Shown here: positions 33,360 to 44,125 of the stretch, piece after piece
Numbering within the stretch: the first letter of the stretch is position 1
Layout: each line of letters opens with the position of its first letter
Origin: Calonectria ilicicola
Taxonomy: Eukaryota > Ascomycota > Sordariomycetes > Hypocreales > Nectriaceae
DNA: 64,000 nt
NCBI GenBank assembly: GCA_020809705.1
Contig: CP085832.1
Span: 310,001 to 374,000, forward strand
Direction of reading: 5' to 3'
Position numbers and translations under genes: made by a program
The notes under the pieces: generated by a model
What the model was told of the DNA's origin: nothing
Databases searched by the model: none
What the model saw: the letters and a program-made list of their open reading frames with translations, nothing else

Positions 33360-35547
33360 TCACTCCATACTACCCTCCCATGCCCAATCTAACGGGTCCA
33401 AAGATACATCGATGACATCATCTAAGCTTGCGACTGGAAAAGAGAACTCGGCAGCTACTTGAGAAAAATCGGACGAAAAATACATTTCTTTCATTGATTC
33501 CATGACCTTCATGCATTTTTTATAATTCTTCTGGGCGTTTAGCACATCTGCCTCAAGCACACCTCGTATTTCCAGCAAATGAACTGTAATGGCCGATATC
33601 GTGGTCGTAATGGCCGTTATTGGGAGAAACCGATCCAAGCCGTGGTCTTTAATATTGGCTGTGATTTCCGAGATCCGTTTCGCTGCATGCTGTACAAAAA
33701 CCTTGGACATTTCTTGTTCATCAGGCGGAATGCCAGGGTCAGAGACTCTATAATGATGAAGCCCCAATACCCCAGTATAGTAAAGCATGTGCAAAACCGC
33801 TCGGTTCAGTTCCAAGTTCGCACTCCCATCCGGATGGAGATCAGTGGCCATGATCGGTTGGTACTTGTCGCAGTGATACAGCGTGTCGTACCATTCCAAG
33901 AGTTCTCGTTGACACGCCGCAAATGACTGGTGGTCGGCCGGGAACATGGTGTTTACATTTGATATGCTTCCAATAAAATCCGGCAATACCGTCATATTCG
34001 GAGTAATGCTGTATTTCAAGCACTTGCAAAGATTTGCTTGTTCCACACAAAGTCTTGCTAGAGTCACACGCCTGGTTCTGTTGTTGAAGTAGGAACACAC
34101 AGAGTCAGTTCTGGCAGGCTTCTTCCCATGCAAATGTTCGGATTGAAAATCAGGGAGCTCAAGTATAGGGACGTTATAATCATCGTCTCTGATTCTAGGG
34201 TACCGTCTCATGCCGAGGGATATTAACCTATCACGCATAAAACAGCACCACCAGATTCGACGGCGAAGTCTGTGAACCGTCAATGAAGGCGCCGGGATGA
34301 TTGATCGAGGATCCAATTGAAGATCGAGAGAAAAGGCATGTGATATCGCAACATTCATCCAGTGCCATGAGTTTTTGTGGTTCTCGTCTGACGCCTCGTA
34401 CCAAAATGTCATCAACAACAAGGCTTGAATGATGATAAGTCCGTTGTCCTCGAAATTGAAATCATACAACAACTAGTTCTCATGTTAGCAGTCATTAATA
34501 TTTCAGATCGCCAGACGTACTCGAACTCTGTCATAAAATGCTTTGCGAGCTTCCTTCCTAGTTTGATAGCCAGCATCCCTCAGGAGATCCAACTCGACAT
34601 ATGCAGACCCTGCAAACATGACGGCCTGAAAAAATAGCAAGCTGACTTGATAATTTGGGTCGTTTCCTTCGCTAATGGATTCCATAAAGTCCTCTAAATT
34701 TATAAGAGGAAGGATCGGGTGAACATGTTCAAGGTAGGCCCGAATTAATTCGTCTTTCAGTGGTGTGCTGGGAACTGTCAAGGCACCTTTTGTCTGCAAG
34801 AACACCAGGTCCTCTACAGGAATTTTTCTTTCTGGACATTTAATGAAAGTGGGAAGAAGTAAAAATGGCAATGACTGATCAATGGACACATCTGATTCAG
34901 GTGAGAGATGGGGTTCTAATTCTGAATACTGAAAATCCATAGGAATTCCAGCTGGCGAGCCGACAGCTTCGCTGGGGTTGGCATTCGACGATGTACCAGG
35001 TGTATCTGGGCAAGATGTAAGATTTATGATCGCATGCTAGGATATATCGGGAAGTATTTACTCACATGAACTCTCTACGCTATTATTATCTTCCTTATCA
35101 TCGGCCGATTCCCGAAGTGGCGTCGTAGAAGAGACTTCTTGTTCGGGTAGTGTCCCAGCACCAGAGTGGGCCTGTTGTGACAATTTCCGGCTTTATATGG
35201 GTCGCTGTCAGCTACTTGTGCGTGCAATGGAGGCAACGGCCCAAAGGGTGATGTAAAAAGAAATGGAGAACACACTTCCCAGCCCGGCGGCTATAAAAAA
35301 CGCATTCCTGTTTGTTCCATTGACAGTTTCCGCAAGGGTAGTTCTCTGTCACATCGCATCTAACCTTGCGAGATCTACACACGAGGCAGGCCCGCCGCGC
35401 CCTCCGGCGATTGGGTCTCAGCGACTGAACCAACGGGGTGACGAATATGGTTGTTCGCGTGGCCGGTACACTGTTACCGTTTTCCGTACGGCTCTCAGTT
35501 GCATTGAGAGACTGTTGGGTCTTGTCGCGGTTCTTCGGTGTAGCCAT
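33360..35547 (-). CDS. Zn2Cys6 transcription factor, cutinase-factor (CTF1-beta)-like
   Basis: Four exons (35547-35276, 35190-35066, 35005-34521, 34472-33360) give 664 residues. The binuclear cluster in exon 1 has spacing C-x2-C-x6-C-x7-C-x2-C-x6-C, and the first intron falls just after it. The fungal-specific transcription factor domain follows, with LVHPILPLINLEDFM-like and LLYDFNFEDNGLIIIQALLL segments and the RRIWWCCFMRDR motif typical of this domain. The overall order resembles cutinase transcription factor 1 beta. It is nuclear. It lies beside a secreted pectin-deacetylating esterase, so control of plant-wall or cuticle utilisation is possible, but this link is inference. Confidence 0.9.
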
Positions 35548-36199
35548 TTGCGGGTGGATTCCCAGAAAAGACCTCCTCAGCCAAATCAATCGTGGATGCG
35601 GTCATAACCGAGGTCTGGCTTTTTGAGCAGGGCCTCCAACCACACTTATACGCATGTCTGCTATCTTTGTGGGGAACCCCGCTCCAACATGGCCCACTTC
35701 CCCGTATCTTGCCAGCTTGCACATCGGCATTGAGCTTGGGGGCTGCATGCTCGCATCATGGACATGGTTGTATGGCGCTGATCTGAAGATGCGACATCCC
35801 TGGTGGTCTTATTGATGGATTTGACTCTTCAGAACTGTGCGTCTTGAGGTGAAAATCCTGGTGGAGCCAAGGGCACCCAAGCATTGTAAAGCCTACATAA
35901 TACTAAGTACCACTTGCTCAGGCAAGGAGGTACCTCCGCTTTTGCCAATAGCGCGATGGTCTAACAAGCATCGGCACATACCCTATACCCTTTGATGCTC
36001 TGAACACGACAATGATAAAATTACAACAATGCAAAAAATTCTTATAAATATATTAATGCCAGAATGAAACAAAAAAATAATGTGCGCCATTTGCCCCTCT
36101 TTTGTCGCTTATTTACGATTTTACCACACTGTCAGTCCTGCCGGCGGCATTCCCTCGATCACAACCTCGGCTTACTAAAAGCGGATGGAACTAACTCGG
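35548..36199. other. intergenic region before the transposon
   Basis: About 650 bases contain the promoter of the Zn2Cys6 gene and the flank of the transposon insertion. No gene was recognised. Confidence 0.4.
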
Positions 36200-36201
36200 T
36201 A

Positions 36202-36302
36202 CCCGCTGAGTTGACTAAGCCGGCTCCGCTGTGGGCTTAGGCTCCCACCTCTCCTCTGGAGAGGTGGGAACATAACCCATATCTTCGTAGTTGGCGTATC
36301 CA
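36202..36302 (+). repeat. left terminal inverted repeat with internal palindrome
   Basis: About 100 bases that match the right end in inverse orientation. It contains a perfect 11-bp stem palindrome (36244-36254 with 36258-36268, loop TCT). Confidence 0.88.
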
Positions 36303-36472
36303 GCTTTTCCAACCTCAACACACCACAACTCCATCAATAGTAATGCAATAAAAGAGATAATTACACCAATCAATTGCCCTACTTCTAATGTAGTCATAGT
36401 ATTTATTGCATCTATTTTTATGGTGGTTTCGTGGCACAAGAAGGTGGGAAAGGTGGCAGCTATTGACGGCAC
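36215..36472 (-). CDS. small predicted membrane ORF inside the transposon (doubtful)
   Basis: An 85-codon frame starts 10 bases before the transposase stop codon, in another frame, and runs into the left inverted repeat. It has one hydrophobic segment (VGQLIGVIISFIALLLMELW) and a C-terminal part translated from the inverted repeat. It could be a chance frame. There is no supporting domain. Confidence 0.15.
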   Translation of the reverse strand: MPSIAATFPTFLCHETTIKIDAINTMTTLEVGQLIGVIISFIALLLMELWCVEVGKAGYANYEDMGYVPTSPEERWEPKPTAEPA

Positions 36473-38862
36473 CTCGACTTTGGCACAGCGATTGTCTTAT
36501 CGCCAAAGCGCACAACTGGATCGCCTGCATCACTAACACCGCCGCCCTCATCGTCTGAGTAGTTATTTGGGACCCTATTATGGCCAAAACCTCCAAAATC
36601 AATATCCTGTAATTGACTGTTCCCTTCTTCATCCATTCCTTCAGGAAAGAGAATATTTCTTAGGCGGCGAATAGTCTCTGGCTTGCCCCTAGTCTTTCTG
36701 GTTGTAATGACCTCAATTTCGCTCTGATCCGAATCTTTATCCTTGCCCAAAGGAGGCAATTTAATTGATGAAGTTGAGGATATCGAGATATAATCACCGG
36801 GGTCACTTTGAGCCTCGTTGAGCGAGGTTGACATGACTGCGGCCCGGGATGCTCTCCATCTTGTCACCTCAGGGATGCATTGAAGCCACGATTCCGGCCG
36901 AACTGATGATAGATGGCCTCGCCTTTCATCATCAGCTTCATTCCACTCATTCTGAAGACTTTGGATAGCATCAATATCCTCTTGAACCATTGCTTTATCA
37001 CGAGTTTCCTGTTGACTAGCCTCTTCCGCTGCCACACGCAGCATTTTCAACTTGGCGCCGGCCCGACCGCGAGGCCGAGGGAGGCTCGGGCCGTCAATTG
37101 ATGCGGCATCCTTTTCATCCTTTCGTAGTTGCTGGAAGAGCTTATTTTGCTCTCTATTTTGCTTCTGCAATAGCTTCTGTAAGTCATCATGAGCTCTATT
37201 AGATACCTTCGAACGTAGCTCTTCCACAGTATATGCTCCATCATCAACCTTGACCTGGCGGCGTGTGTGTGTGCGGCGAGCTTCCAATTGCATCCGTTGG
37301 TGTTGTGCCTCGAGCATCCTCTTTTGGGATGACTGTGTAATAATAGCTAGATCAAGGCATGCATCCATATCCTGAATAACCTTCTTAACTGGTGTTCTTA
37401 ATATATCAATCTCTCCTTGCTTGTGAAGCTCTGTATACGCTCTCTTCGTCTTCCTTGGTGTTACATTCATCTTATCCAGCCGCTCAGGGAAAAGAGGCTC
37501 TTCGAGATGCTTCACTGCTTGACGACGAGGACCCAATATGACTTCTGGGTTAAGTGGCCATAGCCCTGCCTTCTCAAACCCAACATATATGTGGCAGCTC
37601 ATAAACGCAGCCTTGAATAGGCGGTCCCATTGATTGAGGAAGTTATATCGAGTCATCTGTATGCCGCCGCCCTGTGTGAACTCGGTGAGGGCGGAACGTT
37701 GTTCCGACTTAAGGTGTTGATAAACACCAACATCAAGGGGCTGAAGGAAATGACTGCTGTGAGAGGGAAGGCGAAAGGGCACGATATCGAAGGCATGACA
37801 ATACCAAATAAAGTCAGGGTCCTCATGAGCAGAGAAACCATCCATAAGAAGCATTCTGTAGACTGGCTTTGCTTTTCTTGGCTTCTGGGCCGCGATATTA
37901 GCTACCTGATGATTCCAACTTTCTCTTCTTATGTCAGGTTTGTAACCAAACCACTCCTCAATTGAGGCACCACCAAACTCCTCACCAACAGCAAAGGAAT
38001 GACGGTTAAAGTGTTCCAACCACTGATGAGCCCGATGTGTATTATTGAAGCCAGTATCAGTTTGAGTTATGATAATACGTTCATCAATATTAGCCATCAC
38101 ATATTCCTCTAGGATGACCTTCGCAGAGAGGATAAGGAAGGAAGGAATAGCTCCACCAGCAGCATTGACAGCATCAATAGATGTGAGTGACTCTTTATTG
38201 CCTGGTTGAAAAGCAATTGGCCTAGTGTTTTTCTTCATCCGGGTTGAAAATAGCTTCAAGGCATCATTAACCCAGCCAATTTGGAGTGGTGTTTCATCGA
38301 AGTTCCAGAGATTGGCCTTCTTTATCCCTAACTCTGTGATAAAAGCTTCATATTCCTTGAACCACGCCTCCAAGCTAGGGACATCATACTCAATAGCAGC
38401 CCTTAGGATCTCTTTGACTTTAGGCTTCTTAAAGTGAAGCTCTGGATGCCGGGTTCGAAAGCCTTTTACCCACGATTTGGAAAGCCCCGTTGTGATGCCC
38501 GCGATGCGGTGCTTCCTAATGAAGTTGGCATAGTTCAAAATGCATACCTCTGTGACCGCAAATGCACTCTTTTCAACAGACCGGATATATGTAATCAATG
38601 CACGTTCCTCATTAGATGTCAAGGCCATTGGCTTGCCTCCTTTATTAGCAGTTGAAGGCAGAGGCTTTCCAGCTTTCAAAAAAGCTACATATTTCTTCAC
38701 TAATGGCAGTGTTGTGCGGTGTAAGTAAGCTATCTCAAGCATGGTCTTCTGTCGAGGTGGTGCGGGGTTCCCGCGAGTTGTACGTGTGACCGTCTCGCCC
38801 GCCAAATATGCGCGCGCTGCATTTGCTGCAGCAGCCCTTGATTTCTCTGAAAATTTGGTCAT
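36460..38862 (-). CDS. pogo/Fot1-like transposase (DDE superfamily)
   Basis: A single uninterrupted frame of 800 residues. The N-terminal part has a helix-turn-helix region and a CenpB/Tc5-type DNA-binding domain (about residues 75-155, including LSKSWVKGFRTRHPELHFKK). The catalytic acidic residues of the DDE fold are visible: Asp189 in NLWNFDETP, Asp341 in LLMDGFSAHED, and Asp377 in FLQPLDVGVYQHLK. A long charged C-terminal extension (from about 480) includes a coiled-coil-like Gln/Arg-rich section. It is longer than Fot1 transposase, mainly because of this extension. All three catalytic positions are kept, so the enzyme could be active. Confidence 0.93.
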   Translation of the reverse strand: MTKFSEKSRAAAANAARAYLAGETVTRTTRGNPAPPRQKTMLEIAYLHRTTLPLVKKYVAFLKAGKPLPSTANKGGKPMALTSNEERALITYIRSVEKSAFAVTEVCILNYANFIRKHRIAGITTGLSKSWVKGFRTRHPELHFKKPKVKEILRAAIEYDVPSLEAWFKEYEAFITELGIKKANLWNFDETPLQIGWVNDALKLFSTRMKKNTRPIAFQPGNKESLTSIDAVNAAGGAIPSFLILSAKVILEEYVMANIDERIIITQTDTGFNNTHRAHQWLEHFNRHSFAVGEEFGGASIEEWFGYKPDIRRESWNHQVANIAAQKPRKAKPVYRMLLMDGFSAHEDPDFIWYCHAFDIVPFRLPSHSSHFLQPLDVGVYQHLKSEQRSALTEFTQGGGIQMTRYNFLNQWDRLFKAAFMSCHIYVGFEKAGLWPLNPEVILGPRRQAVKHLEEPLFPERLDKMNVTPRKTKRAYTELHKQGEIDILRTPVKKVIQDMDACLDLAIITQSSQKRMLEAQHQRMQLEARRTHTRRQVKVDDGAYTVEELRSKVSNRAHDDLQKLLQKQNREQNKLFQQLRKDEKDAASIDGPSLPRPRGRAGAKLKMLRVAAEEASQQETRDKAMVQEDIDAIQSLQNEWNEADDERRGHLSSVRPESWLQCIPEVTRWRASRAAVMSTSLNEAQSDPGDYISISSTSSIKLPPLGKDKDSDQSEIEVITTRKTRGKPETIRRLRNILFPEGMDEEGNSQLQDIDFGGFGHNRVPNNYSDDEGGGVSDAGDPVVRFGDKTIAVPKSRCRQ

Positions 38863-38954
38863 AGTGAAATAAGATCACAATAAATGTGTTTCTTTAATTT
38901 GAGTCAATTTGGACGTGAAATGGTGGTGTTGTGGTGCGTTGAGGTTTAAAAACT

Positions 38955-39059
38955 TGGATATGCCAACTACGAAGATACGGGTTATGTTACCGCCTCTCCA
39001 GAGGAGAGGCGGGGGCTTAAGCCGCCCCAGCGTAGCAACGGCTTAGTCAACCCGGCGGG
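38955..39059 (-). repeat. right terminal inverted repeat with internal palindrome
   Basis: The inverse partner of the left end, slightly longer through small gaps. It contains a 10-bp stem palindrome (38990-38999 with 39003-39012, loop AGA). Confidence 0.88.
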
Positions 39060-39061
39060 TA

Positions 39062-40182
39062 GTTGTTGGTGGCCTCGGATGTTGGCAATTCTTGGCCCAA
39101 TCAGCATGCAAGTAGACTCCAGATTGATTGCGACTTGGATATATTTTTATGCTTGATTCTATAAGCGATACAGTTGGTGTGATTTGTGGCACAATTGTGC
39201 TTTGGCAAACGTTTCCTCTTTCATTAATTATAAATCAGAGTTCGTTTCACACCAAATAGGTACCTCAACTCTCAGTTAAATTTCGTGATGAATTATTGAA
39301 TGCTTATCTAACATAACATTAATATTCCGAGAGCTTAGTTGAGGTGAAAAATTTTCCTTGTTGTGATCCATTTGAGTGGATCGCTGCGACACTATCCAAA
39401 ATTATTCATGATTGCATTATTTTCAATATTTGATGAGTATGAAAGAAAAATCGCCAAATTTAACAATAAAAACAGACCCAGAACTTCTTAAAGTATAACT
39501 TGTCCTCCTAACAACTATGTTTTCCAATTTCGTAATGTTAAAACGAGTGCACCATTGACACAATCGTCGGTCGGCTAGTGCCAAATGAGCTAAACTGGAA
39601 TTGGTAGTCCGAATCACCCGGTATCTTTTGGACATTTTTATTTTGCAAAGACTTGCTAGATTGTACTTTTCGCTATGTTTGAATCATATCGACTGGTTGG
39701 TTCCGAATCCTGATCATTCCTCTACGCCGCCCGACTTTTAGGAATCAATTGCGATGCTGAACTCATGGCCGGCTCTCTCACCATTCAATTTGGGGCGCCC
39801 TGGTTGAATTCACTTATATTCTTTACTATTCACCAGGCAACAGCCTCGGATTGCCTAAATCTAATGTGGAGAAGACGCTCTAACCAGTTCTCTGACATGT
39901 TGTACAGAGAATTTTCGTATGTGGCTAACAACGGAAGCATACTGTTTCCGAATACCTCGGAGACGGGATTTGAGCTGCTCCAAGTAACATGAGCGCATGT
40001 AACACTGTGTAGATTGTACATTCGGATATTGACGCACGTGCAAATATCACGGTACCCGGCAAGCGTCGGCAAGCTCAGGTGAGCAGGATGTTGATATAAG
40101 TACCTGTGTTGTCTGTTGTTCGATATGGTGTCACCTCTAAAATTGTCACCAACTGATTAGAAATCAATCAATTCGTTTCATC
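39062..40182. other. AT-rich intergenic region after the transposon
   Basis: About 1.1 kb with no gene that I can support. The 39.2-39.7 kb part is notably AT-rich. The last part is the promoter and leader of the crotonase-fold gene. Confidence 0.4.
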
Positions 40183-41022
40183 ATGGCTGACAGTGAGCCA
40201 CACTCCATTCAGGTTACCAAAACTTCTGATGGCATTACTACCATAACCATCAACCGTCATCATAGACGAAACGCCATAGACGGACCCACGGGCGAAAAGC
40301 TGACAGAGGCTCTCCTTGACTTTGAGAATGATCCTTCTCAGAAGGTGTGTGTATTTTACGGAGCTCATGGTACTTTCTGTGCTGGATTTGATCTGCACGA
40401 GGTGGCCAAGTATACTCCGGGAGACCCGACATACAAAGGACCGATAATTGATCCTGATCATGGTGTCCGTGGTCGCAACATTGGCCCCATTGGCCCCTCC
40501 CGAATGCAAATCAAGAAGCCTATAATCAGCGCTGTAGCTGGCCATGCGGTAGCCGGAGGCCTTGAGCTTTCTCTTCTTGGCGACATTCGAGTTGCTGAGG
40601 AGGATGCTATTTTTGGCATCTTTTGTCGCCGATGGGGTGTACCGCTCATCGATGGAGGTACCGTTCGCCTCCAAGCCATCATTGGCCTTGGTCGGGCGCT
40701 CGACATGATTCTTACTGGAAGAGGTGTCGGAGCTTTAGAGGCACTCCAAATGGGCCTTGCAAACCGGGTAGTGCCTAAAGGCAAGGCTTTGGAGGAGGCA
40801 ACCAAGATTGCAAAGCAGTTGCTCTTGTTTCCGCAAGAGTGCATGAACGTGGACCGCACCAATTGTTATTACTCGGTTTACAACGCGAAATCATTTGAGG
40901 ATGCACTGAGAAACGAATTTGAGGAGGGAGTAAAAGTGATTACAACGGAAAGTGTTCGTGGCGCGGCCAAGTTTAGTGGTGGCGGGGGACGACATGGTGC
41001 CTTTGAGAAGCCAAAGCTGTGA
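40183..41022 (+). CDS. enoyl-CoA hydratase/isomerase (crotonase-fold) protein
   Basis: A single exon of 279 residues. The crotonase pattern is clear: an oxyanion-hole segment GTFCAGFDL near residue 64, the AGHAVAGGLELSLLGDIRVA helix near 119-138, and a DGGTVRL loop near 157-163. Aligned without gaps to rat mitochondrial hydratase, Glu128 corresponds to Glu144, but the position of the second catalytic Glu (164) is Cys148. Proteins with this FCRRWGVPLIDGGT segment form a separate crotonase subgroup. It may act as an isomerase, hydrolase or another acyl-CoA enzyme rather than a normal hydratase. No peroxisomal SKL-type C-terminus is seen (it ends PKL), so the location is uncertain. Confidence 0.92.
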   Translation: MADSEPHSIQVTKTSDGITTITINRHHRRNAIDGPTGEKLTEALLDFENDPSQKVCVFYGAHGTFCAGFDLHEVAKYTPGDPTYKGPIIDPDHGVRGRNIGPIGPSRMQIKKPIISAVAGHAVAGGLELSLLGDIRVAEEDAIFGIFCRRWGVPLIDGGTVRLQAIIGLGRALDMILTGRGVGALEALQMGLANRVVPKGKALEEATKIAKQLLLFPQECMNVDRTNCYYSVYNAKSFEDALRNEFEEGVKVITTESVRGAAKFSGGGGRHGAFEKPKL

Positions 41023-41799
41023 TGAGATGAGAATGATTGAGGGTGACAAAGACCCCTCACAAATGAAATGAGCTTAACTAAATACGTTTTTAGTGTATTT
41101 AGTGAAGTAAGGATTTTATTCGCATTTAGTTGCAGTGCTCATGCCCCATGAGTCTTGCTAATATTTCTGACAAACCCAATGCAATTCAGATGCACCCGGA
41201 TATCAAGGTCGATGTGGCAAGACAACAAAGGTGAAATGGTCCGTCCATCGGGGTCCGCGGATGTGAGAGTCACAGTCAGCATTTTCCAAAAACACATGAC
41301 CTAGTCACCGCCATGCAAAAGTAAAAAAAAAGAGAGAGGCGCCTTGAACCTTTCTGGGATATTCGAACTGATTTTTTTTCTTCTATTTATGTTTTCATCT
41401 CATCATCGCAGTATACTGAGTATCTGTTCATACCTAGCGCCTCTGCACAATTGTGCTGCTGCATATTCGCTGCCAACTACTCTGTGATGGTGGTGGTGTT
41501 GTCGTCGGCCCACTGTCCCACTGTAATTAACCTTAGCAACGCCCTAACCGTAGTTCGCCCGATGCCCTATTGGAATCCACGGGGTGGCAACGTGAGCACG
41601 GGGCCGGCCATGACCCGGAGGTCCGGAGCAGGGATACAAATGCCTTACGCGGACGAATATCCACATGGAGAAATTCAATGGGGATCATTCGTCTGATGAT
41701 ATATCTGTCGTCAAAACCCCACGTTGATTTGACCTTTTTCCTCTCCAGCCACCTCTCGAACACTAGGATTGAAGCCATCGCCGCTTCTCACCGCCCAAC
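41023..41799. other. intergenic region
   Basis: About 780 bases holding the 3' flank of the crotonase gene and the promoter of the phosphodiesterase gene. Short frames only; nothing recognised. Confidence 0.4.
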
Positions 41800-43034
41800 A
41801 TGGCGCCCAGTCTGAAGCGTCTTTTCGAGCAAGTCACCTTTATGATCCTCTCCAACACCACTTCAGCCTCATCCGACTCTCCATATACCACCAAAAATGG
41901 CCTCAAGTGGTCCACCGACACTCTGCGTATGAACGAGATCCAAGTGGTTGGCACCCACAATTCCTACCACCGGGAGGCGACTCGTGCAGAGCAAGACTAC
42001 ATGCTGTCCATTGACCCGGACTCCAAGAATCTGTTCTATTCTCACCCCACATTTGACATCCAGGCCTCATATCAATCCGTCCGTAACTTCGAGCTGGATG
42101 TCTACGCTGACCCAGATGGCGGCCACTACGCCAAGCCACTGATCCGGGCCAATGTTTCCACAGATCCTCTACCAGAGATGGAAGATCCCGGCATCAAAGT
42201 CTTGCACATCGCCGATCTAGACTACCACACAGTTTGCCGCACCTTCAAAGGCTGTCTGCAGGTTGTCAAGAAATGGAGCGATGCCCACCCCGATCATGTG
42301 CCAATCCCGTTCATGATTGAATTCAAGACTTCCGAAGCTGCCGTTGTTGCCTTTGGCGGCACTACCGCCATTCCCTGGAATAACACCACACTACTTCAGG
42401 GTATTGATGACGAGATTCGCAGTGTCTTCAGCGATGATAAGCTCGTTGTTCCTGATGATATTCGCCGTGGAAATTTGACTCTTGAGCAGTCTGTTCTGCA
42501 ATACGGATGGCCCGACCTTGAAAGTGCCAGAGGCCGCGTGTTGTTCCTTATGGATAACGGACCCGTGAATGATGTGCGTACTGCCTACATCAAGGATCGC
42601 CCCAACCTGGAAGGTCGTGTAATTTTTACGAATTCGGAGCCAGGAAATTCCGATTGTGCATTCCAAAAGGTATGGAACCCGTCTTCTTACAACCAATTTT
42701 TCAACTAACTTCTTCACAGCTTAATGACCCCACTGGGGATAACCAAAGTAACATTCAGAAGCAGGTCAAGGCTGGATACTGGGTGCGAACACGAGCTGAT
42801 GAGCCGCTCACTACGCTATTCTCCAAAAACGTCACCGCCATGCGAGATCTCGCCTTTTCTAGTGGCGCGCAAATCGTCTCAACAGATTTCCAGGCTTACG
42901 GAATGAGTTCACGTTGGGATATTGACTACGCTGTTCAATTCGAGAGTCGCCGCGCGGCAAGATGCAACCCAGTCAATTCACCAGATAGCTGCTCAGACAA
43001 CAAGTTGGAGGATCAATCATATGTCCTAAACTAA
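41800..43034 (+). CDS. Ca2+-dependent PI-PLC-like phosphodiesterase (PI-PLC C1 type)
   Basis: Two exons (41800-42669 and 42720-43034) give 394 residues. The N-terminal part of the barrel carries the catalytic His in VVGTHNSYHREA, the acidic pair in FELDVYADPDG, and a second His in VLHIADLDYHTVC. Further on IPFMIEFKTSE and GRVLFLMDNGP fit the barrel strands, and the C-terminal VSTDFQAYG is characteristic of this TIM-barrel family. It should cleave a phosphodiester, possibly of phosphoinositides or glycerophospholipids. A weakly hydrophobic N-terminus is present but a signal peptide is not convincing. The gene lies between the crotonase-fold and SDR genes, with no evident pathway link. Confidence 0.87.
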
Positions 43035-43207
43035 GTAAGGAGACTGAGATGTTAATGGGCCATTATTGTTCACGTTATATAATATTCATGCAGCTCACTC
43101 TGCACTGCATTTGTCCAATTTACTCCACGACTGATCATACTTTGGAGCTTAAAAGAAACCTGAATTAAGGCTGTATTTACAGGTGAATAAACTGAAATAA
43201 TAAAGCA

Positions 43208-44125
43208 TCAACCTCCTTGCACATGTCCACTGAGTTCTTTCTGCATCCAATTCCATAACCATTCTTGCAAATTGGGATCTTTACTAGCCTTGGAGCCTTT
43301 GCCAGGAATACCAACCGGACTGTAAAACTCACCAGACTTTGCATCAGGACTCACCGACGCCCAAATTTGTGACAATGCTCCCTTTGCAACAGGCGTTGCA
43401 AAAGCGCCGACTGCAAAATTGAGGAAGGGTTTTAAGAAGAACCCAGTAGAATTGTGATGCAAGTTGGTAGCTACCATTCCGGGATGAACACATATAATCT
43501 TGACGTCTTTATTGTGCTCAGCCAGTGCCGAACTGTAATGAATGTTTGCAATTTTCGAGGTTGTGTATCGTGCTGTAGTGTTGCGGTTTGGCATTGTTGT
43601 CTTGAGCTCATCAAATGTGTAAATGTCGCTGGGAGCAACTTTTTCCGAGGCAGCAGAGAGGTTGACGACACGCGCTTGAGGATTGACCTTGGTAGTTTCT
43701 CGGATTAGGGGCAACAGAAGCTGGGTGAAGAGCGCAGGGCCCATGACGTTGGTTCCAAACTGGATCTCGTAGCCCTCTGTAGTGAGTCCTTCTGGTACCA
43801 TCATGATTCCTGCATTGTTCATGAGGATATCGAGTCGAGACTCGGAACGCTTGAACTCCTCAGAGGCTATTTTGACACTTGCAAACGAGGATAGATCAAG
43901 GGGGAGAAAATTGATGGGGGCCGAGGAAGGATCGGCCTCTTTTAGCTCCGTGATAGCTGCCGTCGCCTTTTCTTTGGAACGCGCGGCAAGATATATCTTG
44001 GCTGGGTTATGTTTGGCCAGTTGACGGATTGACTCGAGACCAAGACCAGCATTGCCTCCAGTGACAATAATCACCTGTCCACTGAGGTCGGGGATATCGC
44101 CTGAGCGAAAGGCGGTTCCAGTCAT
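43208..44125 (-). CDS. short-chain dehydrogenase (retinol-dehydrogenase/WWOX-like)
   Basis: A single exon of 305 residues. Cofactor motif TGGNAGLG is near residue 22, followed by AARSKEKA, which favours NADP. NNAGIM, the Ser in NLSAAS and the catalytic YTTSK are all present, and HPGMVATNL follows the active site. The length and motifs place it with the RDH/WWOX-type SDRs that act on varied lipophilic alcohols and ketones. It is divergent from a bZIP/DUF3425 gene across 499 bases, in which a motif shared with another oxidoreductase promoter occurs. Confidence 0.93.
   Translation of the reverse strand: MTGTAFRSGDIPDLSGQVIIVTGGNAGLGLESIRQLAKHNPAKIYLAARSKEKATAAITELKEADPSSAPINFLPLDLSSFASVKIASEEFKRSESRLDILMNNAGIMMVPEGLTTEGYEIQFGTNVMGPALFTQLLLPLIRETTKVNPQARVVNLSAASEKVAPSDIYTFDELKTTMPNRNTTARYTTSKIANIHYSSALAEHNKDVKIICVHPGMVATNLHHNSTGFFLKPFLNFAVGAFATPVAKGALSQIWASVSPDAKSGEFYSPVGIPGKGSKASKDPNLQEWLWNWMQKELSGHVQGG

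Larger units (their letters stand above)
36202..39059 (-). mobile_element. pogo-superfamily DNA transposon, complete, TA-flanked
   Basis: A 2858-base element ends in inverted repeats at 36202-36302 and 38955-39059, and a TA dinucleotide flanks both sides (36200-36201 and 39060-39061), the target-site duplication expected for Tc1/mariner/pogo elements. The outer ends both read CCCGCYGRGTTGACTAAGCC inward. The transposase is on the minus strand and fills most of the interior. The intact open frame and the similar ends suggest a recent insertion. It separates the Zn2Cys6 regulator from the crotonase-fold gene. Confidence 0.92.

Noticed and set aside
38440..38465. A GGGTTCGAA-like T-loop suggesting a tRNA
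   Set aside because: It lies inside the transposase coding frame and no acceptor or anticodon stem pairs around it.
40168..40674. A 168-codon frame antisense to the crotonase-fold gene
   Set aside because: A shadow of codon bias in the real gene; no domain.
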